The notes beneath the pieces are model-generated. The model worked only from the letters and a program-made list of their open reading frames with translations. It searched no databases and was not told where the DNA came from. Of a stretch of 64,000 nt of DNA, positions 11,619-23,593 are shown one piece after another. Where the stretch lies: positions 60,874,012-60,938,011 of the forward strand of contig OY997590.1 in assembly GCA_963921825.1 (NCBI GenBank), in the 5' to 3' direction. The stretch comes from Erodium maritimum. Its lineage: Eukaryota; Streptophyta; Magnoliopsida; Geraniales; Geraniaceae. Each line of letters starts with the position of its first letter. Within the stretch, counting starts at the first letter, position 1. The position numbers and the translations under genes are program-made.

Positions 11619-14600
11619 TGTCATAACTCCATGGAGCAAGTCAGAGTCAAACCAGCGTTGACTCTCGTTATTGCCTCACATACTCCTACGACGCCGTTCC
11701 GTTGGTCTTGTTTCTGATGATCGTAACGCAGACTACAGTAGAGAGTGTGCTGCGCTCAGGTGGGTTTAAGCAAATTCGCCGTTTCCACTGGAATGAGCAA
11801 CCTGCTCTTCATCTTCTACTCCAGTTTTGGGTAAGAAATATTGTGAAATTAGATCATGGGTTTTTGAAGGGTATGTCCAATTTCACCGCTAGGTATGTGT
11901 TGGTGGGTTCTGCTGTTGTAGGTATTATGTTTTGCCGGCACATCCATGCCCAACCTCAACCCTGCTCTTACCTTAATGCTTGCATTGCCATAGGTTTCAG
12001 GTTTTGCTCATCTCTCACTCATTACCCATTTAATGCTATTATGTTTGGATTGGTTTTAACAATCTATTGTAGATAGTATTGACAAAAAAATCTTAGTTTG
12101 TTTCCCTCCTGGGTTGATTTAATTTCTTATCAGTGATTGTTTAGCGTCCACTAAACCCAGTATATTAGTGTGATGGTATCATGTTGCACTATGATGTTGA
12201 AACATTGGAAGTGATTAAAATGCAAGTAGTTCTGCTGATCAAAGTCTTTTCTGTTTCAAGCAAATGGAATATGCCTTATACTTTTTGAGCTATCATTTTA
12301 ATTATACTCTAGAAGACAACCATTAGAAAAACTATTTAAGGCCTCAAGAATAGGAGCATGCAATGCAACAGACTGAAACCACTAGAAAACGCTCAACTAT
12401 AGGAAGTATTATTTTCTTTAGTGCACGACCTCTAAAGCCCGAGTTGAAATAATCCTTCCTACAGGGCTGTGCCAGAACTGTTTGAGATCATTTCTCCTCT
12501 TTATTAAATTTAGGGACTTGAGCATTTAAGGAAACATAGTGGGAAAGTGTGAATTACACCCTATGACGGACACTTCGAGTTCTTATCTTTCTGGAGTTTA
12601 GTTCATCCCAAGTGGTTTTCCTCGGTGATGTGTTTTCACTCGGAGTTTACTTTTGCATAACTGTTACTGTCTGCATAGTTCAATGTGTACCATTCTGCTG
12701 TTGATAGGAGATGGTACTGTTGCAGACACTGTTTTGGCTATATTGCCCAATCATTGGAACGATATCATCTTTAATTGGGGAAGTTCTCATCACTTTCTAC
12801 AAGGGCCTCTCCCTTCTGAAGACATCCTCACATCAAAACTCTCCTCAGCTTCTACTGCTACAGACAATCTGTCATTGGAGGATTTGCTCCTTTTGCTGCT
12901 GATTGTGCCATGGCTTCTGGATTTCTTGTTATGTGGGTGAAATATCCATAAACCTCATAGAGAGTGGAAACGACTTATACATTTAAGAAATTATGGCATC
13001 TTTTGTTTCTGTCCAACAAAGTATACGTGCTGTTTTTCACCATGCTGCTTGAAATTTGGAAGATGGTTTTATTTTCTCTGAATACCGAGTTGCCATTTCC
13101 GTATAACTGGGTCTTTGATGTTTATGTAAGAATAGTTATTGCAGTTTCCTTTTCCGTGTGGTATCTTTATTGAAAATACTTTTACTATAGAAGGTTGTAA
13201 TATATTAATATAGGCAATTCTCATTTTCTACCTTCGCTTTCCTTTATTTTGTTATCAAACGTTATCAATCACCAATAGATTTTCAGCTTGATGCAGTTTG
13301 CTTGGAGCAACTGTAATGGTTGTTAATTTCACCATGTGATGTGGGAGGAAAGCCAAAGAAGGAAGTGAGGAGCTTACAATCAGGTGGCCAAAAGAACCCT
13401 CTTCTGCAAAATGATATTGAGGAGATGTACAAGCAACATGCATAAATAAAGTGGGTAATTCAGTTCATCTTGTTATTATTTTCAAAAGTGATTTTTTGAA
13501 ATTAAGACCGGCATAATGCTTATTGTATCCTACAATGATCCAGGTAATGAAATAAGAAGCAACTCAATTGTAAACAATGTTATGCTGCAGAATGAGGTTT
13601 GGTTTGATTGAAAACCCTTGCTATTTGAGTAGGCATCATCTAAAGATGAAAAGATAGTGATGAATTGGAATTTTGAGGAAGCAGCAGCTGATATCAGTAA
13701 GCATGCTTGCAAAGGGTCAATGATCCGTGCTGGAGGGGACATGTTCTCATAGGCGGCGCCTCTGCGCTGGAGGAGGCGGCTTATACTATACTCGATCCAT
13801 TGGAGTCAAAAATGCATATCTGGTGTGACATTCTTTTTAGTGTATTCTTTCCTTGTGTCAATGCATTGACATTTCTCTTTGTTAATGAAAAATGATATAC
13901 AACCGTCTACAGTCGGCTTGAATTGACATACTTGTGAATAAAATTGTGTGGAGGGAGGGAGGGAGGAAGAGGAAGAAGTCCATGAATACTATGTGATGTG
14001 CACAAACATGTTGGTGTGTCATGGACATGATGGCACGATTACAATATTGGAATGTTAAGACAGTAGTATTACTATCATATACTCCTTGGCAATGGCAGTG
14101 CCATTTACTGCGTTTCAATGTAACTAAAGTCTCTAGATTTTCCGACGACATCTGAGCTATAGGCCAGAATCTGAGGATTCCACCAGATTCTTGAATCTTT
14201 CAGTAAATTTACATACATATGGTAGGTTGTGTTAAGACCTCAGACTTGGACTCTTTCTTTCCTATATATACTCATCATTTCCTCATCCCAAAGAGCTGTA
14301 ATGTCTCAATAAACTAGTGTTGCCTATTCTTTTTATTTCATTGTCATTCTTCAAATGGAATTGCCTCTCTACACTCTCTATGGGCTACATGTTATTATAT
14401 TTAGTTTAATTAATACTGTTTTATCTTTATAATATAGTTTTTTATCATAAGGGGTCGGCTTAAAGAAATAAAATTTCTTGTTTGGCGCATTTAGGACTAA
14501 TCTGTATATAGAATTTATATTCCAGTTTAGAACAAGGGAACAAATTCCTTTAACCAGCAATAAGACTTTAATTTTCCTTAATACAGTGTTAGACTCAATT

Positions 14601-15078
14601 AATTTGAATCAAGAATTATTCATTTAAAATTGCATCCTACCCATGAATGGGACATACAAATCCTTGTTAATTAGTGGGAGACAGAAATGAAATCTGGAGA
14701 AAAAGAAAATAAAAATGTTAGTCCTCCAATTCCAAACCTGGTTAGTCCAGGTGAACCCACTGATGCGGTAGGGCCGTTATGAAGGTGCACCACGAAAACT
14801 CAACTCAACTGAGAAATCAGAGGGTTAACGTTAATTAACCATATGCTTAGTCACTAATGAAGCAATAAGACAAGAAAGAATGAATATCATGTAGCATGTC
14901 ACTAACACTGATTTGATTTTTATGAAAATCTGATGCACGTCACTTGTAAAGTTGCAATTACAGAAAAGAGACGAGTAGCTTTTTCTCAACTTGTTCAAGG
15001 GTTGCTTCTCTTCTCTCTCCTCCACCTTATTTTGGTCCCATTTCACGGTCATGGTCATGGGCCAGCTTTCTTCTTCCA

Positions 15079-15088
15079 CCTTAAATAC
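15079..15088 (+). promoter_or_regulatory. Possible TATA element of the WAT1-like gene
   Basis: CCTTAAATAC lies about 155 bp upstream of the start codon, a plausible distance if the leader is 120-130 nt. It is AT-rich but not a consensus TATA box. Confidence 0.3.
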
Positions 15089-15225
15089 CATCACCACCAC
15101 AACTTGCAGAGATCAGTTTATCCTAATTAGGACTTGTAACAAGACAAAATTAAGAGTTTTCTCTAGAGAGAGAACAGAGTCACATATAAGTGATTAGAAC
15201 AATCCAAAGGGTCTTCTCTAGAAAG

Positions 15226-15241
15226 AGAGAGAGAGAGAGAG
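15226..15241 (+). repeat. GA microsatellite in the 5' leader
   Basis: A run of (GA) directly precedes the ATG of the WAT1-like gene, inside its probable 5' UTR. Such runs are common in plant leaders. Confidence 0.75.
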
Positions 15242-16757
15242 ATGGAGATAATTGGAGGAGATGAGATGTGGGGAGTGGTGGTGCCATTTGTGGTGATGGT
15301 GGTGATGGAAGGATGCACAATAGGGTTGACCATATTGGCAAAAGTAGCCATGTCTCATGGCATGAGTCCCTTTGTTTTCATTGTTTATACCAATGCCATT
15401 GGCTCTCTCCTCCTCCTTCCTTATGCTTTCTTTTCCTTTCTAGACAGGTCTTTTCTCTCTTCTTTCTCAACCTCCTCCTCCTCATGGTGTGTTCCTTCAA
15501 TACTTTATACCCATCTTCTTCTTCATCTTCTTCTTCTTGATGTTGCAGGTCTGGGGAGCAATCAATCTTCACATTTCCTCTCTTCTTGCGCTTCTTCTTC
15601 CTTGGTTTAACTGGGTTGGTGCTCTCTCTCTCTCTCCCTCTCTAACACACACACTTTTCTTTATGGCCTTCTTCTTCATGTTTGTGTTTGTTGTAGGATA
15701 ACAATAGCCCAAAACCTATCCTTTGTGGGCTTAAGCTTCAGCTCTCCATACATGGTGTGTGCAATGGGGCTTCTGATCCCAACTTACTCTTTCCTGATAT
15801 CCATCATTCTCAGGAGGACAAAAGTTGGGTGGAGAAGCTCCAGCTTTAAGACCAACATAGTTGGTTCCATTATATCAGTCATAGGAGCAGTTGGTGTGAA
15901 CATGTACAGAGGTCCAGCAATAGACAAAACTTCACTATCCTCCTCCTCCTCTCATGACTTGATCACCAACTTGCTACCTCTCTCTTCATCAATCAGCCAT
16001 TGGGTTCTTGGTGGCATATTGCTTGCATGTGCCTCATTCTCCATCTCAGTATGGAACATCATCCAGGTGACCTACTTACCAATAATCACAATTGGCATAA
16101 CTTTGTGTCACCAATTAAGTTTGCTGGTTAATTATCTCAGTCGGATACTGTCAAGAAATACCCACAAGTGATGAGGATTGTCTCCTTCTATAGCATCATT
16201 GGAACACTGCAATGTGTACTAGTCGCTTTGTTTTTCGAGAGAGACCCAAATGCTTGGAAGCTCAAGCTCAACCTGGACCTTCTTCTCATACTTGTCACTG
16301 TAAGTAATCAAACAAACAAACACAATTATAATACAACATTTGCATATATAACACCATATCCTCCTATATTGTATATTATATATGTAGGCTGTGTTCGGAA
16401 GCATGATCCGGACCAAAGCTCAAGTATGGTGTATGCGCACTAAGGGTCCTTTCTACGTCCCCATGTTTAAGCCATTAGGGATTATATATGCAACCATTTT
16501 TGCCTTATGGTTCTTTGGAACTACTATTCATTATGGAAGGTATTATTTATAAACCTTGTTGTTAGATATATAGCAACATGGTGGCATTGATCATCCATGG
16601 ATGTTTTTGTGTGCGCAGCGTGGTAGAAATATGTGTTATCGGAACGGGATACTATACAATGATGTGGGGCCAAATCCGACAAGAGGTAGAGCGGATAAAG
16701 GAAGGGGATGAGGAAAAGGTTCCTCTTCTGCAGCAAGAAGATGATGAACAAGTCTGA
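15242..16757 (+). CDS. WAT1-related protein (MtN21/EamA drug-metabolite transporter family), six exons
   Basis: The family comprises ten-helix membrane transporters. Members move auxin or amino acids at the plasma or vacuolar membrane; the substrate here cannot be told. Exons: 15242-15447, 15549-15614, 15697-16066, 16141-16299, 16388-16539, 16619-16757. All introns are GT...AG and the phases agree, giving 363 residues, the usual family length. The N-terminus (MWGVVVPFVVMVVMEGCTIG) and KVAMSHGMSPFVFIVYTNA are the typical first two helices. Exon 3 carries ITIAQNLSFVGLSFSSPYM and the second EamA repeat follows. Exon 6 ends in an acidic tail (EDDEQV). No break is seen. The gene converges with the NLR gene 0.67 kb downstream. 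Confidence 0.9.
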
Positions 16758-17424
16758 GATTCCAAATTCATTTCAGATAACAGTTTGGTTTTCAAGACAA
16801 AGTAAAATCGTTACCAGGTTGATCCTTGCAAGCCAGCTTAGTCAGAGACATGAAGGCGCTTCAAAGGGTACTATGATGTTGGTAGAGCTTTCTGGCTTGT
16901 CTGAATCAAAACTGTCAGAAATAGGAATATCAGTTTCTGTATATATACATATCGGTGTGTCAGAGAGATGAAGTCACTCACATTAATGTGGGACTTGAAA
17001 TGTTTTTTGAAAATGATCCTCCATTTTGCCTTCTACTTATTATATCAGAATTCTTGGCCTTGTTATACTCATTCAAGAACCCAATACGCTTATTCTCCAT
17101 AATTCTTGGCCTGAAAATTTCAGTATTACACTATGATTTTCATCCCGAGCAAGTTATGAATACTTAGGGATCATAATCAAATGAGCAAACAAGTAAAAAC
17201 ATGATCATCTTCAAATATGTACTCAGGATGCAGAAATGTCAACAGCAAAGACCAATCTGGAGATGCCAAGTTTGGTTCAGCCCCATTGGGGCATCATGGC
17301 CAAGGAGCATTTTCTCTGAATAAAGAACCCATCCTGCAATCCATATTTTGTTATATTTAAAGGAAATGAACAACACATACAGTAACAAAAAAAAAATAAC
17401 TCAGAATTGGTCATTTGGGCTTGA
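16758..17424. other. Intergenic gap between convergent genes
   Basis: This gap holds the 3' flanks of the WAT1-like gene (+) and the NLR gene (-). I see no further coding region or repeat. Confidence 0.6.
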
Positions 17425-20238
17425 TCAGTACCATGTCAGTGGCAGATCTTGGCTGGAGCTTGAATCCGAAAGAGTTTCAACGGCCCATCTTCCTCTACTC
17501 TCATAGAATCTCAAGATGGTGGGGATGTGCTGGACTTTCCATAAATCCTCACCATCAGGTGATTTCATCCTTATACAGAACCTCCTAGGCATCTCCAACA
17601 AGAACATCTCCTTGAGGTGAACAAGGCTTTCAATGCCAACTGGGGGAGTTACTAGTTCATTACATGCTGCAATCTTCAGCTCCTGCAACCCGGGCATGGA
17701 TCCTTGTGCTAGTTTGATATGCTTCAGTTTCTCCATCTGATAGAAGCCAACCTTCTTGAGTTTAGGGTACCCTCCCACCTCACAGCATAGCTCATCCCCG
17801 TTGAAAGCTTCCCGCAGTTCAAGAACCACCAAGCTAGGCATTCCTTGGAGGGCCTTTAAGGGATCAGTTTTCAAGTTACAATGCTGAAGAACCAGCTTGG
17901 CGAGGTAATGCAGTGAGGCAATCCAGTTAGGCAAGGTTGCCAAGCCACCTTTGAGATACAAACGCTGGAGAAACTGTGGAGGAGATAGCATAGAGTCCAA
18001 TTGGAGGAGATCCCTCGAGCCCTCGGAAACCAAGTACAATGAATTAAGGTTTCTCATCCTCTGTAAGGAACTGCACAGATCCCTCCCATGCTCTTTACTC
18101 AGTTCAAGAACTCCGAGCCTTCTTAGCTGAGTTAGCTTTCCCAGCTCTCTCACCAGTTCAACATCACCATTCACTTCAACGTAACTCAACTTCTCAAGAT
18201 TTGTGAGCTTTCCTATTCTGGTTGGAACTTTCGTGCCATATGTCTCAGCAAGTATTAATCGTGATTCGAACCTGAAGCTATAGACTAGGAGATGGCAGAG
18301 ATGTGTTAGTTGCAAGATCCCAGTAGGAAGAGATGACACGCCTGTTCTTTTCAGATCAAGTACTTGTAACTGCTTAAGCTTCCTTATGGAGTCTGGGATC
18401 TCCTTGATTCCTGTTCTCCTCAAACTTAGATATCTCAGATGCACCAATTCAAGAACCGCAGAGGGAAAGATGTTGATAGGTGCATGCTCTAGCTCCACTA
18501 GTTTGAGCAATCTAAAGCGCGAAAAGAATGAGCCATGTAACATGGTTGAAGATTCTGATTTAAAGAAGAGAAATGATCTAAGATTAGGAAACTGCACCTC
18601 TGAGAGTAATTCCTCGCAGTCGCAGCTTTCACATACTGAAATTCTCCTAACTTGCTGACTCTTGGCCATGCTTCTTTCATTCAGAACTGTAACAAGTTGC
18701 TCTTGGCTTGATTTCATTTGAACAATGTCTCGCAGAAGATCATGCATCCTGCAAGTCCTGACCCTCCCGAAATGGTCCAACTCCACGACTTGGATCAGAT
18801 TCCTGTTAACAAGTTCATTGAAATAGTCTTGTGCAACCTCCTCCTTTGTCAGGCCTTGCTTCTCTTCCACAAACCTCTCCACCAGCCAGTACCTAACCAG
18901 CTTCCCCATGTTGATCAAGTGATCTTCAGGGAACACACTCAGATACAGATAACATGATTTAAGATTATATGGCAGATCATGGTAACTTAGTAGAAGTATC
19001 CTTTCAAGAACTCCAAGCTTGCAGTCACTTCTCATCTCAGCAGCGAGACTGTCATGGACTTTCTTCCATTCTGAAAAGACCCTCTTTTTCTTTGATAACA
19101 AGCCTCCTATTGCCACAATTGCAAGAGGTAGCCCCTCACATTTCTTCAAGATGCTTTGAGACACTGCCTCTAGCTCTTCCGGGTAGATACCCTCATGCTT
19201 CCCTCGGAACGCCTTGGCACAAAACAGGATCCAAGCCTCTTTCTCCACAAGAGGCTGGAGCTGGTACACATGGCCACTACTTTCTACTGACTCACCAATG
19301 TCTAGCAATCGGGTTGTGAACATTACCCTACCGCCACAGTTACAATCAGGGAGAGCATACTTGACTGCTTCCCAAGCATCTATGCTCCATATATCATCAA
19401 ATACAATGACATACCTCTTTTGCTGCAGATAGCTCCTTAGCCAGTGGACTAATTGGAAGTCAACCATTGATTCTATACCTTCAGGGACTGGTTCTTGTGC
19501 TGCCTTGCAGAAGTCCAGCGCAGCAGCCTGCAAAAGCTCCACTACTGTGTATGACTTTGAGACTGTGACCCAAGCAGAACAATCAAAGCTTCTCCTTACA
19601 GCATCACTGTCAAAAACCTTCTTCACCAGAGTTGTTTTGCCTAGCCCGCCCATTCCTACCACAGAGATAGTTGTGAGCTTCCTTTTGCCTTCAACCAGCC
19701 ATTTTACGAGCTTCCTTTTTGGGTTCTCAAGTCCCACGACATCTGATTCATCTATGTAAAGAGAAGCTCGCCGAGGATCATGCCATGTCTGCAAGGTAGC
19801 AATGGATTCCCAGCTTGTTGCTGGTCCATTTATACAGCAAGAAAAGGCAAGTCTTCTCTCTGAAATGGCCTTAACCCGTTTCTTGATGTCCTTCATCTTG
19901 ACAGCCAGCTGGTGTCTTGCTTTCAAATGCTTGATATGGTGATAGAATTTGTGAACCGAATGGATGAAACCATGGCCACGAGGTGGAGCTAAGTTGGGCA
20001 AGAGCATCTCAAGAGCATCCTCCGCGTCATAAGCCACATCACGCACTTGCTTCACCCAAGTTTTCAATCCCTGATCGGCCTCACTCCTTGATTCTGCATC
20101 ATGCAGGAAGGACTTCATGCTTTCCAAATCCTCCTGCAGTTGGTGAACCCCGGCACCAACCCCAGAAAGTAATCTAGCTTCTTCACCTGCTAAGGAAGCC
20201 AGTTTTTCGAGCACCATTTCCACAGCAATGGTTGCCAT
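17425..20238 (-). CDS. CC-NB-ARC-LRR immune receptor (RPM1-like NLR)
   Basis: Intracellular receptor that senses pathogen effectors and switches by ADP/ATP exchange. It is a single uninterrupted frame of 937 residues. An upstream extension to 20271 starts with TTG; the ATG at 20238 gives MATIAVEMVLEKLASLAGEE, the typical RPM1-class start. Coiled coil: about 1-140, with an EDVID-like DVAYDAEDAL at 67-76. NB-ARC: P-loop GMGGLGKTT (195-203), kinase-2 VIVFDDIW (277-284), RNBS-B VMFTTR (305-310), GLPL (369-372), RNBS-D CYLYLSVFPED (429-439) and MHD within CRMHDLLRDIV (498-500). Leucine-rich repeats follow from about 545 to the C-terminus. All key motifs are present, so it looks functional. An AGTCAA (20328-20333) gives a W-box core on the gene's strand 90 bp upstream, weak on its own. 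Specificity is unknown. Confidence 0.95.
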   Translation of the reverse strand: MATIAVEMVLEKLASLAGEEARLLSGVGAGVHQLQEDLESMKSFLHDAESRSEADQGLKTWVKQVRDVAYDAEDALEMLLPNLAPPRGHGFIHSVHKFYHHIKHLKARHQLAVKMKDIKKRVKAISERRLAFSCCINGPATSWESIATLQTWHDPRRASLYIDESDVVGLENPKRKLVKWLVEGKRKLTTISVVGMGGLGKTTLVKKVFDSDAVRRSFDCSAWVTVSKSYTVVELLQAAALDFCKAAQEPVPEGIESMVDFQLVHWLRSYLQQKRYVIVFDDIWSIDAWEAVKYALPDCNCGGRVMFTTRLLDIGESVESSGHVYQLQPLVEKEAWILFCAKAFRGKHEGIYPEELEAVSQSILKKCEGLPLAIVAIGGLLSKKKRVFSEWKKVHDSLAAEMRSDCKLGVLERILLLSYHDLPYNLKSCYLYLSVFPEDHLINMGKLVRYWLVERFVEEKQGLTKEEVAQDYFNELVNRNLIQVVELDHFGRVRTCRMHDLLRDIVQMKSSQEQLVTVLNERSMAKSQQVRRISVCESCDCEELLSEVQFPNLRSFLFFKSESSTMLHGSFFSRFRLLKLVELEHAPINIFPSAVLELVHLRYLSLRRTGIKEIPDSIRKLKQLQVLDLKRTGVSSLPTGILQLTHLCHLLVYSFRFESRLILAETYGTKVPTRIGKLTNLEKLSYVEVNGDVELVRELGKLTQLRRLGVLELSKEHGRDLCSSLQRMRNLNSLYLVSEGSRDLLQLDSMLSPPQFLQRLYLKGGLATLPNWIASLHYLAKLVLQHCNLKTDPLKALQGMPSLVVLELREAFNGDELCCEVGGYPKLKKVGFYQMEKLKHIKLAQGSMPGLQELKIAACNELVTPPVGIESLVHLKEMFLLEMPRRFCIRMKSPDGEDLWKVQHIPTILRFYESRGRWAVETLSDSSSSQDLPLTWY

Positions 20239-22269
20239 GAACTCGTTCTGTATGTGATCACCAGTATGCAAGAACCTCCGAGCTTTCTTCTCTTGTATCG
20301 GTGCGTTTCAACATGTGTATGATTGGCAGTCAAAGTTGTTGGATGAAGAAAGAGTCTCTAAAAAAACCACTACCCACTAGAATGTTGACATTTTTCTCTT
20401 CCTTTTCGTACCAAAAAGCCACCTTTGATGAACTTTGTTACCATCATGCTATGTGTGAATCTATATCTTAACTGTAGCCAGTATGTGAGTTTATATCTTA
20501 ACTGTCCAATACATTTTCTTCTTGGATTAATGGGAGGAATATACCGTTGAACTTGAGGCAGGAGACAGTGAGCTTGGTAAAAATCCTCTGTAACGATGGC
20601 TATTCATACCACAGCAAGTTTTGTGTATGTCCATTACCTGACCTCTAATTTCCAGTGCATTGCCAAGAGCTGTACACTTCTCCCATTAATCCATTTCTTG
20701 TTGATGAAACTGCAAAGTGCAAAATGTTCTTGATCAATAAATAGTTATAGTCGTGTACTGTCGTTTTCTCTTCTCAATTCATTCCAATTTATTTGTATAT
20801 TATATTGAGCACTTGAATGAAAAATTATTATAAAAAATTAAAGTGTGGATTAGGTTAGTGAATTCTCAATTGCATCTAACTCCATTACATTTGGGTTCAG
20901 CATATTCTAAGTCACCTATAGTATTATAGCCACTAATTAAATATAGCTTATGAACAAAAAATTCCGGCCCAGGAACTCAATAGCCTTTACGATTTGTAAT
21001 GACTAAGAAATAAGCACCTAGACTGGTCATTAACTTGTATCATAGTCTGAGAAATTGAAAATGGTGAAACAAAGTTAGTAATGAAACGATCATAACTAAC
21101 TAGGGGTCTTTTAATGCAGGAGAAGTAGATTGAAGAGATTCCAAACACGAGTGTTGCACAATTAGAATAGTTGAACAAAAGCCAGTAAAGACATAGGGGT
21201 AATGAAACTTGAGTAGTAGGAAACACTTGTATTTTTGAGGAATGAACAAGGGTGTATTATATATTATCCATTCTAACCAAAGAAATGATTTTTATATTTC
21301 AAGTGGTAATAACAATTTTCTGTATATCATGGTTCAAACCAAACAGAAGAGTTGAAACAAATTTGTTTTCCAACACATAGATACAGAAAGACAGCAGCTG
21401 AAGAGCCTTTTGGTGTTTGTTCACTGAAGTAATAGATTATACACATGAGATGAGGATGCTATTCAAAACAGATCACCACCCAGCACTCAACAATTTTCAA
21501 AAACATTCCGAACTAATGTTCAGGTTCCGGTCTCTAACTGGTTCTTTTGTTTGAACTCGGGTAGGAAATAGACGAAGAGGACAGTTTCCTTCGTTGTTTG
21601 TTTGCCTGTTTGGGTGTTTTTTTCTTTTTGTTGCTCTTTGTAGTTTTTATGGTCTAAGGAAATGATCTTTTTTTGAGGATCGTTTGCTGGCATTGTTTTA
21701 CTACCCTGTAGAACACATGCTTAATAAATTTTTAGCTTATCAAAAACATGTTGGGATTCAACCCAAAGAAGCAGAAGCAGAACCAGCCCCATTTTATGGG
21801 GAAAGTGAATTAATAAAACAAACGAAGCATAATTGAAATGCGACCCAGAGATCAAACCTGTTTTGGGGTGGCTTTGAGCCATTTCATCAGAGCAGGCGCA
21901 GCAGATGAGAAAAACGCATCAACAATCCGAAACCACAACATTAAAGTTGAAGGCCAAGACCCAAAATAGAAGATCAAAAACGAAAACCCAGATGCGAGGC
22001 CATGCGAAGAGAAGCAGGAGCAAAAGAGCACATCCTTTTATCCATGGTTGCAAATCTCAAGAGCTCGAAAAATAATGGTTGATTCAACCTCACCATAAGC
22101 CCAAGCTCAACTTGGAACTGGAAAAATGGAAACGAGAATTTATATCTCAAGGCAAATGGGTCTTGTTGAGTCCACAGCAAAGTTAGAATTATGGACACAT
22201 TGTTCATCCAAGCCAAGGTTTTGACTTGGCGATTGATATACCGATTTCGAGGAACAATTTTTCGTTGGT
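20239..22269. other. Upstream region of the NLR gene, no gene seen
   Basis: AT-rich intergenic DNA that probably includes the NLR promoter and leader. Short frames at 20987-21226 and 21974-22216 show no domain. No repeat family recognised. Confidence 0.5.
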
Positions 22270-22312
22270 TTATGCCACCACTTGTTTAGTACTTAGAGTG
22301 TTGTGCAGCTAT

Positions 22313-22430
22313 TAGGTCCGGTATCACTGAAGCCAAACTGGAATGGGCGTCTATACTCTGGAAAGTGAAGTCCCCCGAGATCTCTCTATTTCGGTGGTTG
22401 GTAGCTTTTAATGCCGTTCCTTCGAAGTCC
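22313..22430 (+). pseudogene. zf-RVT domain, N-terminal half, cut by Copia-D
   Basis: A clean frame encodes WASILWKVKSPEISLFRWL and ends FNAVPSKS where the LTR starts. It is the N-terminal half of the domain continued at 26684. The split reads AAGTC on this side and AAGAC on the other, consistent with a 5 bp target duplication with one mismatch. Confidence 0.7.
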
Positions 22431-22603
22431 TAATCTTGTGATTGATCATAATCATAAGATTCCGGATCCATTAACGATTGTTTCCTATATTGTAATTAGT
22501 AGGTATAATTTGTTTTCCTTTTGGGATTGATAAGTCTTGTATAAATGTGTAAACCTTTGGCTGAATAATATATCAAGTTGTGAATCAATTTACAACCTTT
22601 ACA
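22431..22603 (+). repeat. Copia-D 5' LTR (173 bp)
   Basis: Runs from TAATCTTGTGATTGATC to TTTACAACCTTTACA, next to the primer site. Compared with the 3' LTR it lacks the first TGATGG and an internal 9 bp. 'TGTATAAATGTG' is its likely TATA region. Confidence 0.85.
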
Positions 22604-22616
22604 TGGTATCAGAGCC
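22604..22616 (+). promoter_or_regulatory. Copia-D primer-binding site (tRNA-iMet)
   Basis: TGGTATCAGAGCC, a perfect initiator-Met match, immediately follows the 5' LTR. Confidence 0.9.
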
Positions 22617-23161
22617 ACGAACCAAAGTGCATGTCATCACACACTGATCAGATGGCCATCAAACCGGAGCTTCGGCTGGATGACCAGATCGATGAACAGA
22701 GGGACGGACCTTCTTGTATCCGGAAACAAATACCGGTCACCACTCCGTTCCTGCTTGGTGGATCAAAGACCTCCACCAGACCAGTCATCGGAGTACGGGC
22801 GGTGGTCGTCGTAGTCAGTCGCTCAACTCCGCTTGCTGCAACAAGTCTTCATCTCCAACTCATGGCCCAAGGACCGATGGACCAACCTCCGTCCATGCGC
22901 GGTGGCAGACCAAGGAGCACCACCGTCCTAGCCCTCGGATCGCAGGTATTGGTTGCTGCTGTCCGCCGCTTCTCTCCTATCGCTGCAACAAGTTCTCGCG
23001 TTCCTTATTTTGGAGAGGCGCAGATCGTCAGAAAAAAGGACGATGGCACTCACAAGCTTCCTCAATTGGGCCAGATTCATGGTCCACTTTCTACATAGAC
23101 CACCAATCAATTTTCGCAGGCCCAACCATCACAAAAGGGACCTACGGTTCACAAAACAAAC
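22617..23161 (+). other. Copia-D region where gag should be; no Gag motif
   Basis: Two overlapping frames are open here (22580-23098 and 22714-23199), rich in Arg, Ser and Pro. Neither has the capsid pattern or a CCHC knuckle. Either gag was lost and replaced by unrelated sequence, or it has diverged beyond recognition. The length is about half of a usual gag. Confidence 0.5.
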
Positions 23162-23545
23162 ATGGCAGTAGATGGGTCCCATGGATCACTATTATATGAT
23201 TCATTTATTTCCTTTTTCAGCCAACTCAACGTGTTCCAAAAGGCTCATTTGAAGAAAGTTCTAAATGATCCCACTTTATTCGCATGTACGTCTACTACGC
23301 GTCGAGGTATCGATAATAATTCTTCTGCTTGGATTACAGATTCTGGAGCTACCAACCATATTACATGTGATGCCAGTTCGTTATCCAATACGTTCAACCA
23401 AAATAATTTCTTGCCTGTTGAGATGCCTAATGGAGAAAGTGCGTCTGTAAGTGTTGTAGGACAAGTGGTTCTTGATCCTTTGTTGACACTCGATCACGTG
23501 CTCTCCGTACCCCAATTTCGCTTTAATTTGCTCTCTGTCAGCTAG
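23162..23545 (+). pseudogene. Copia-D protease segment, ends at a nonsense codon
   Basis: The frame contains SSAWITDSGATNHITCDAS; D-S-G is the aspartic protease active site of copia Pol. It continues LDHVLSVPQFRFNLLSVS and hits TAG at 23543-23545. Beyond the stop the same reading (ITRDLNCALTFYSECCVIQE) leads straight into the integrase frame, so one nonsense mutation separates the two. Confidence 0.85.
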
Positions 23546-23593
23546 ATTACTCGTGACCTAAATTGTGCACTAACCTTTTACTCGGAGTGTTGT

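Larger units (their letters stand above)
11451..15100. other. Mostly AT-rich sequence with isolated exon-like pieces
   Basis: No complete gene can be assembled. Two plus-strand stretches look protein-like. 12727-12850 reads FWLYCPIIGTISSLIGEVL, a membrane-type segment that begins after 'gttgcag'. About 12857-12940 reads RQSVIGGFAPFAADCAMASG in another frame, after 'ctgctacag'. A third, near 13640-13740, reads NWNFEEAAADISKHACKGSM. They could be exons of an unrecognised or decayed gene (+). Tandem 26 bp repeats lie at 11558-11618. The remainder is plain AT-rich DNA. Confidence 0.3.

Noticed and set aside
20239-20271. Eleven-residue N-terminal extension of the NLR
   Set aside because: It begins with TTG; the ATG at 20238 fits the RPM1-class N-terminus.
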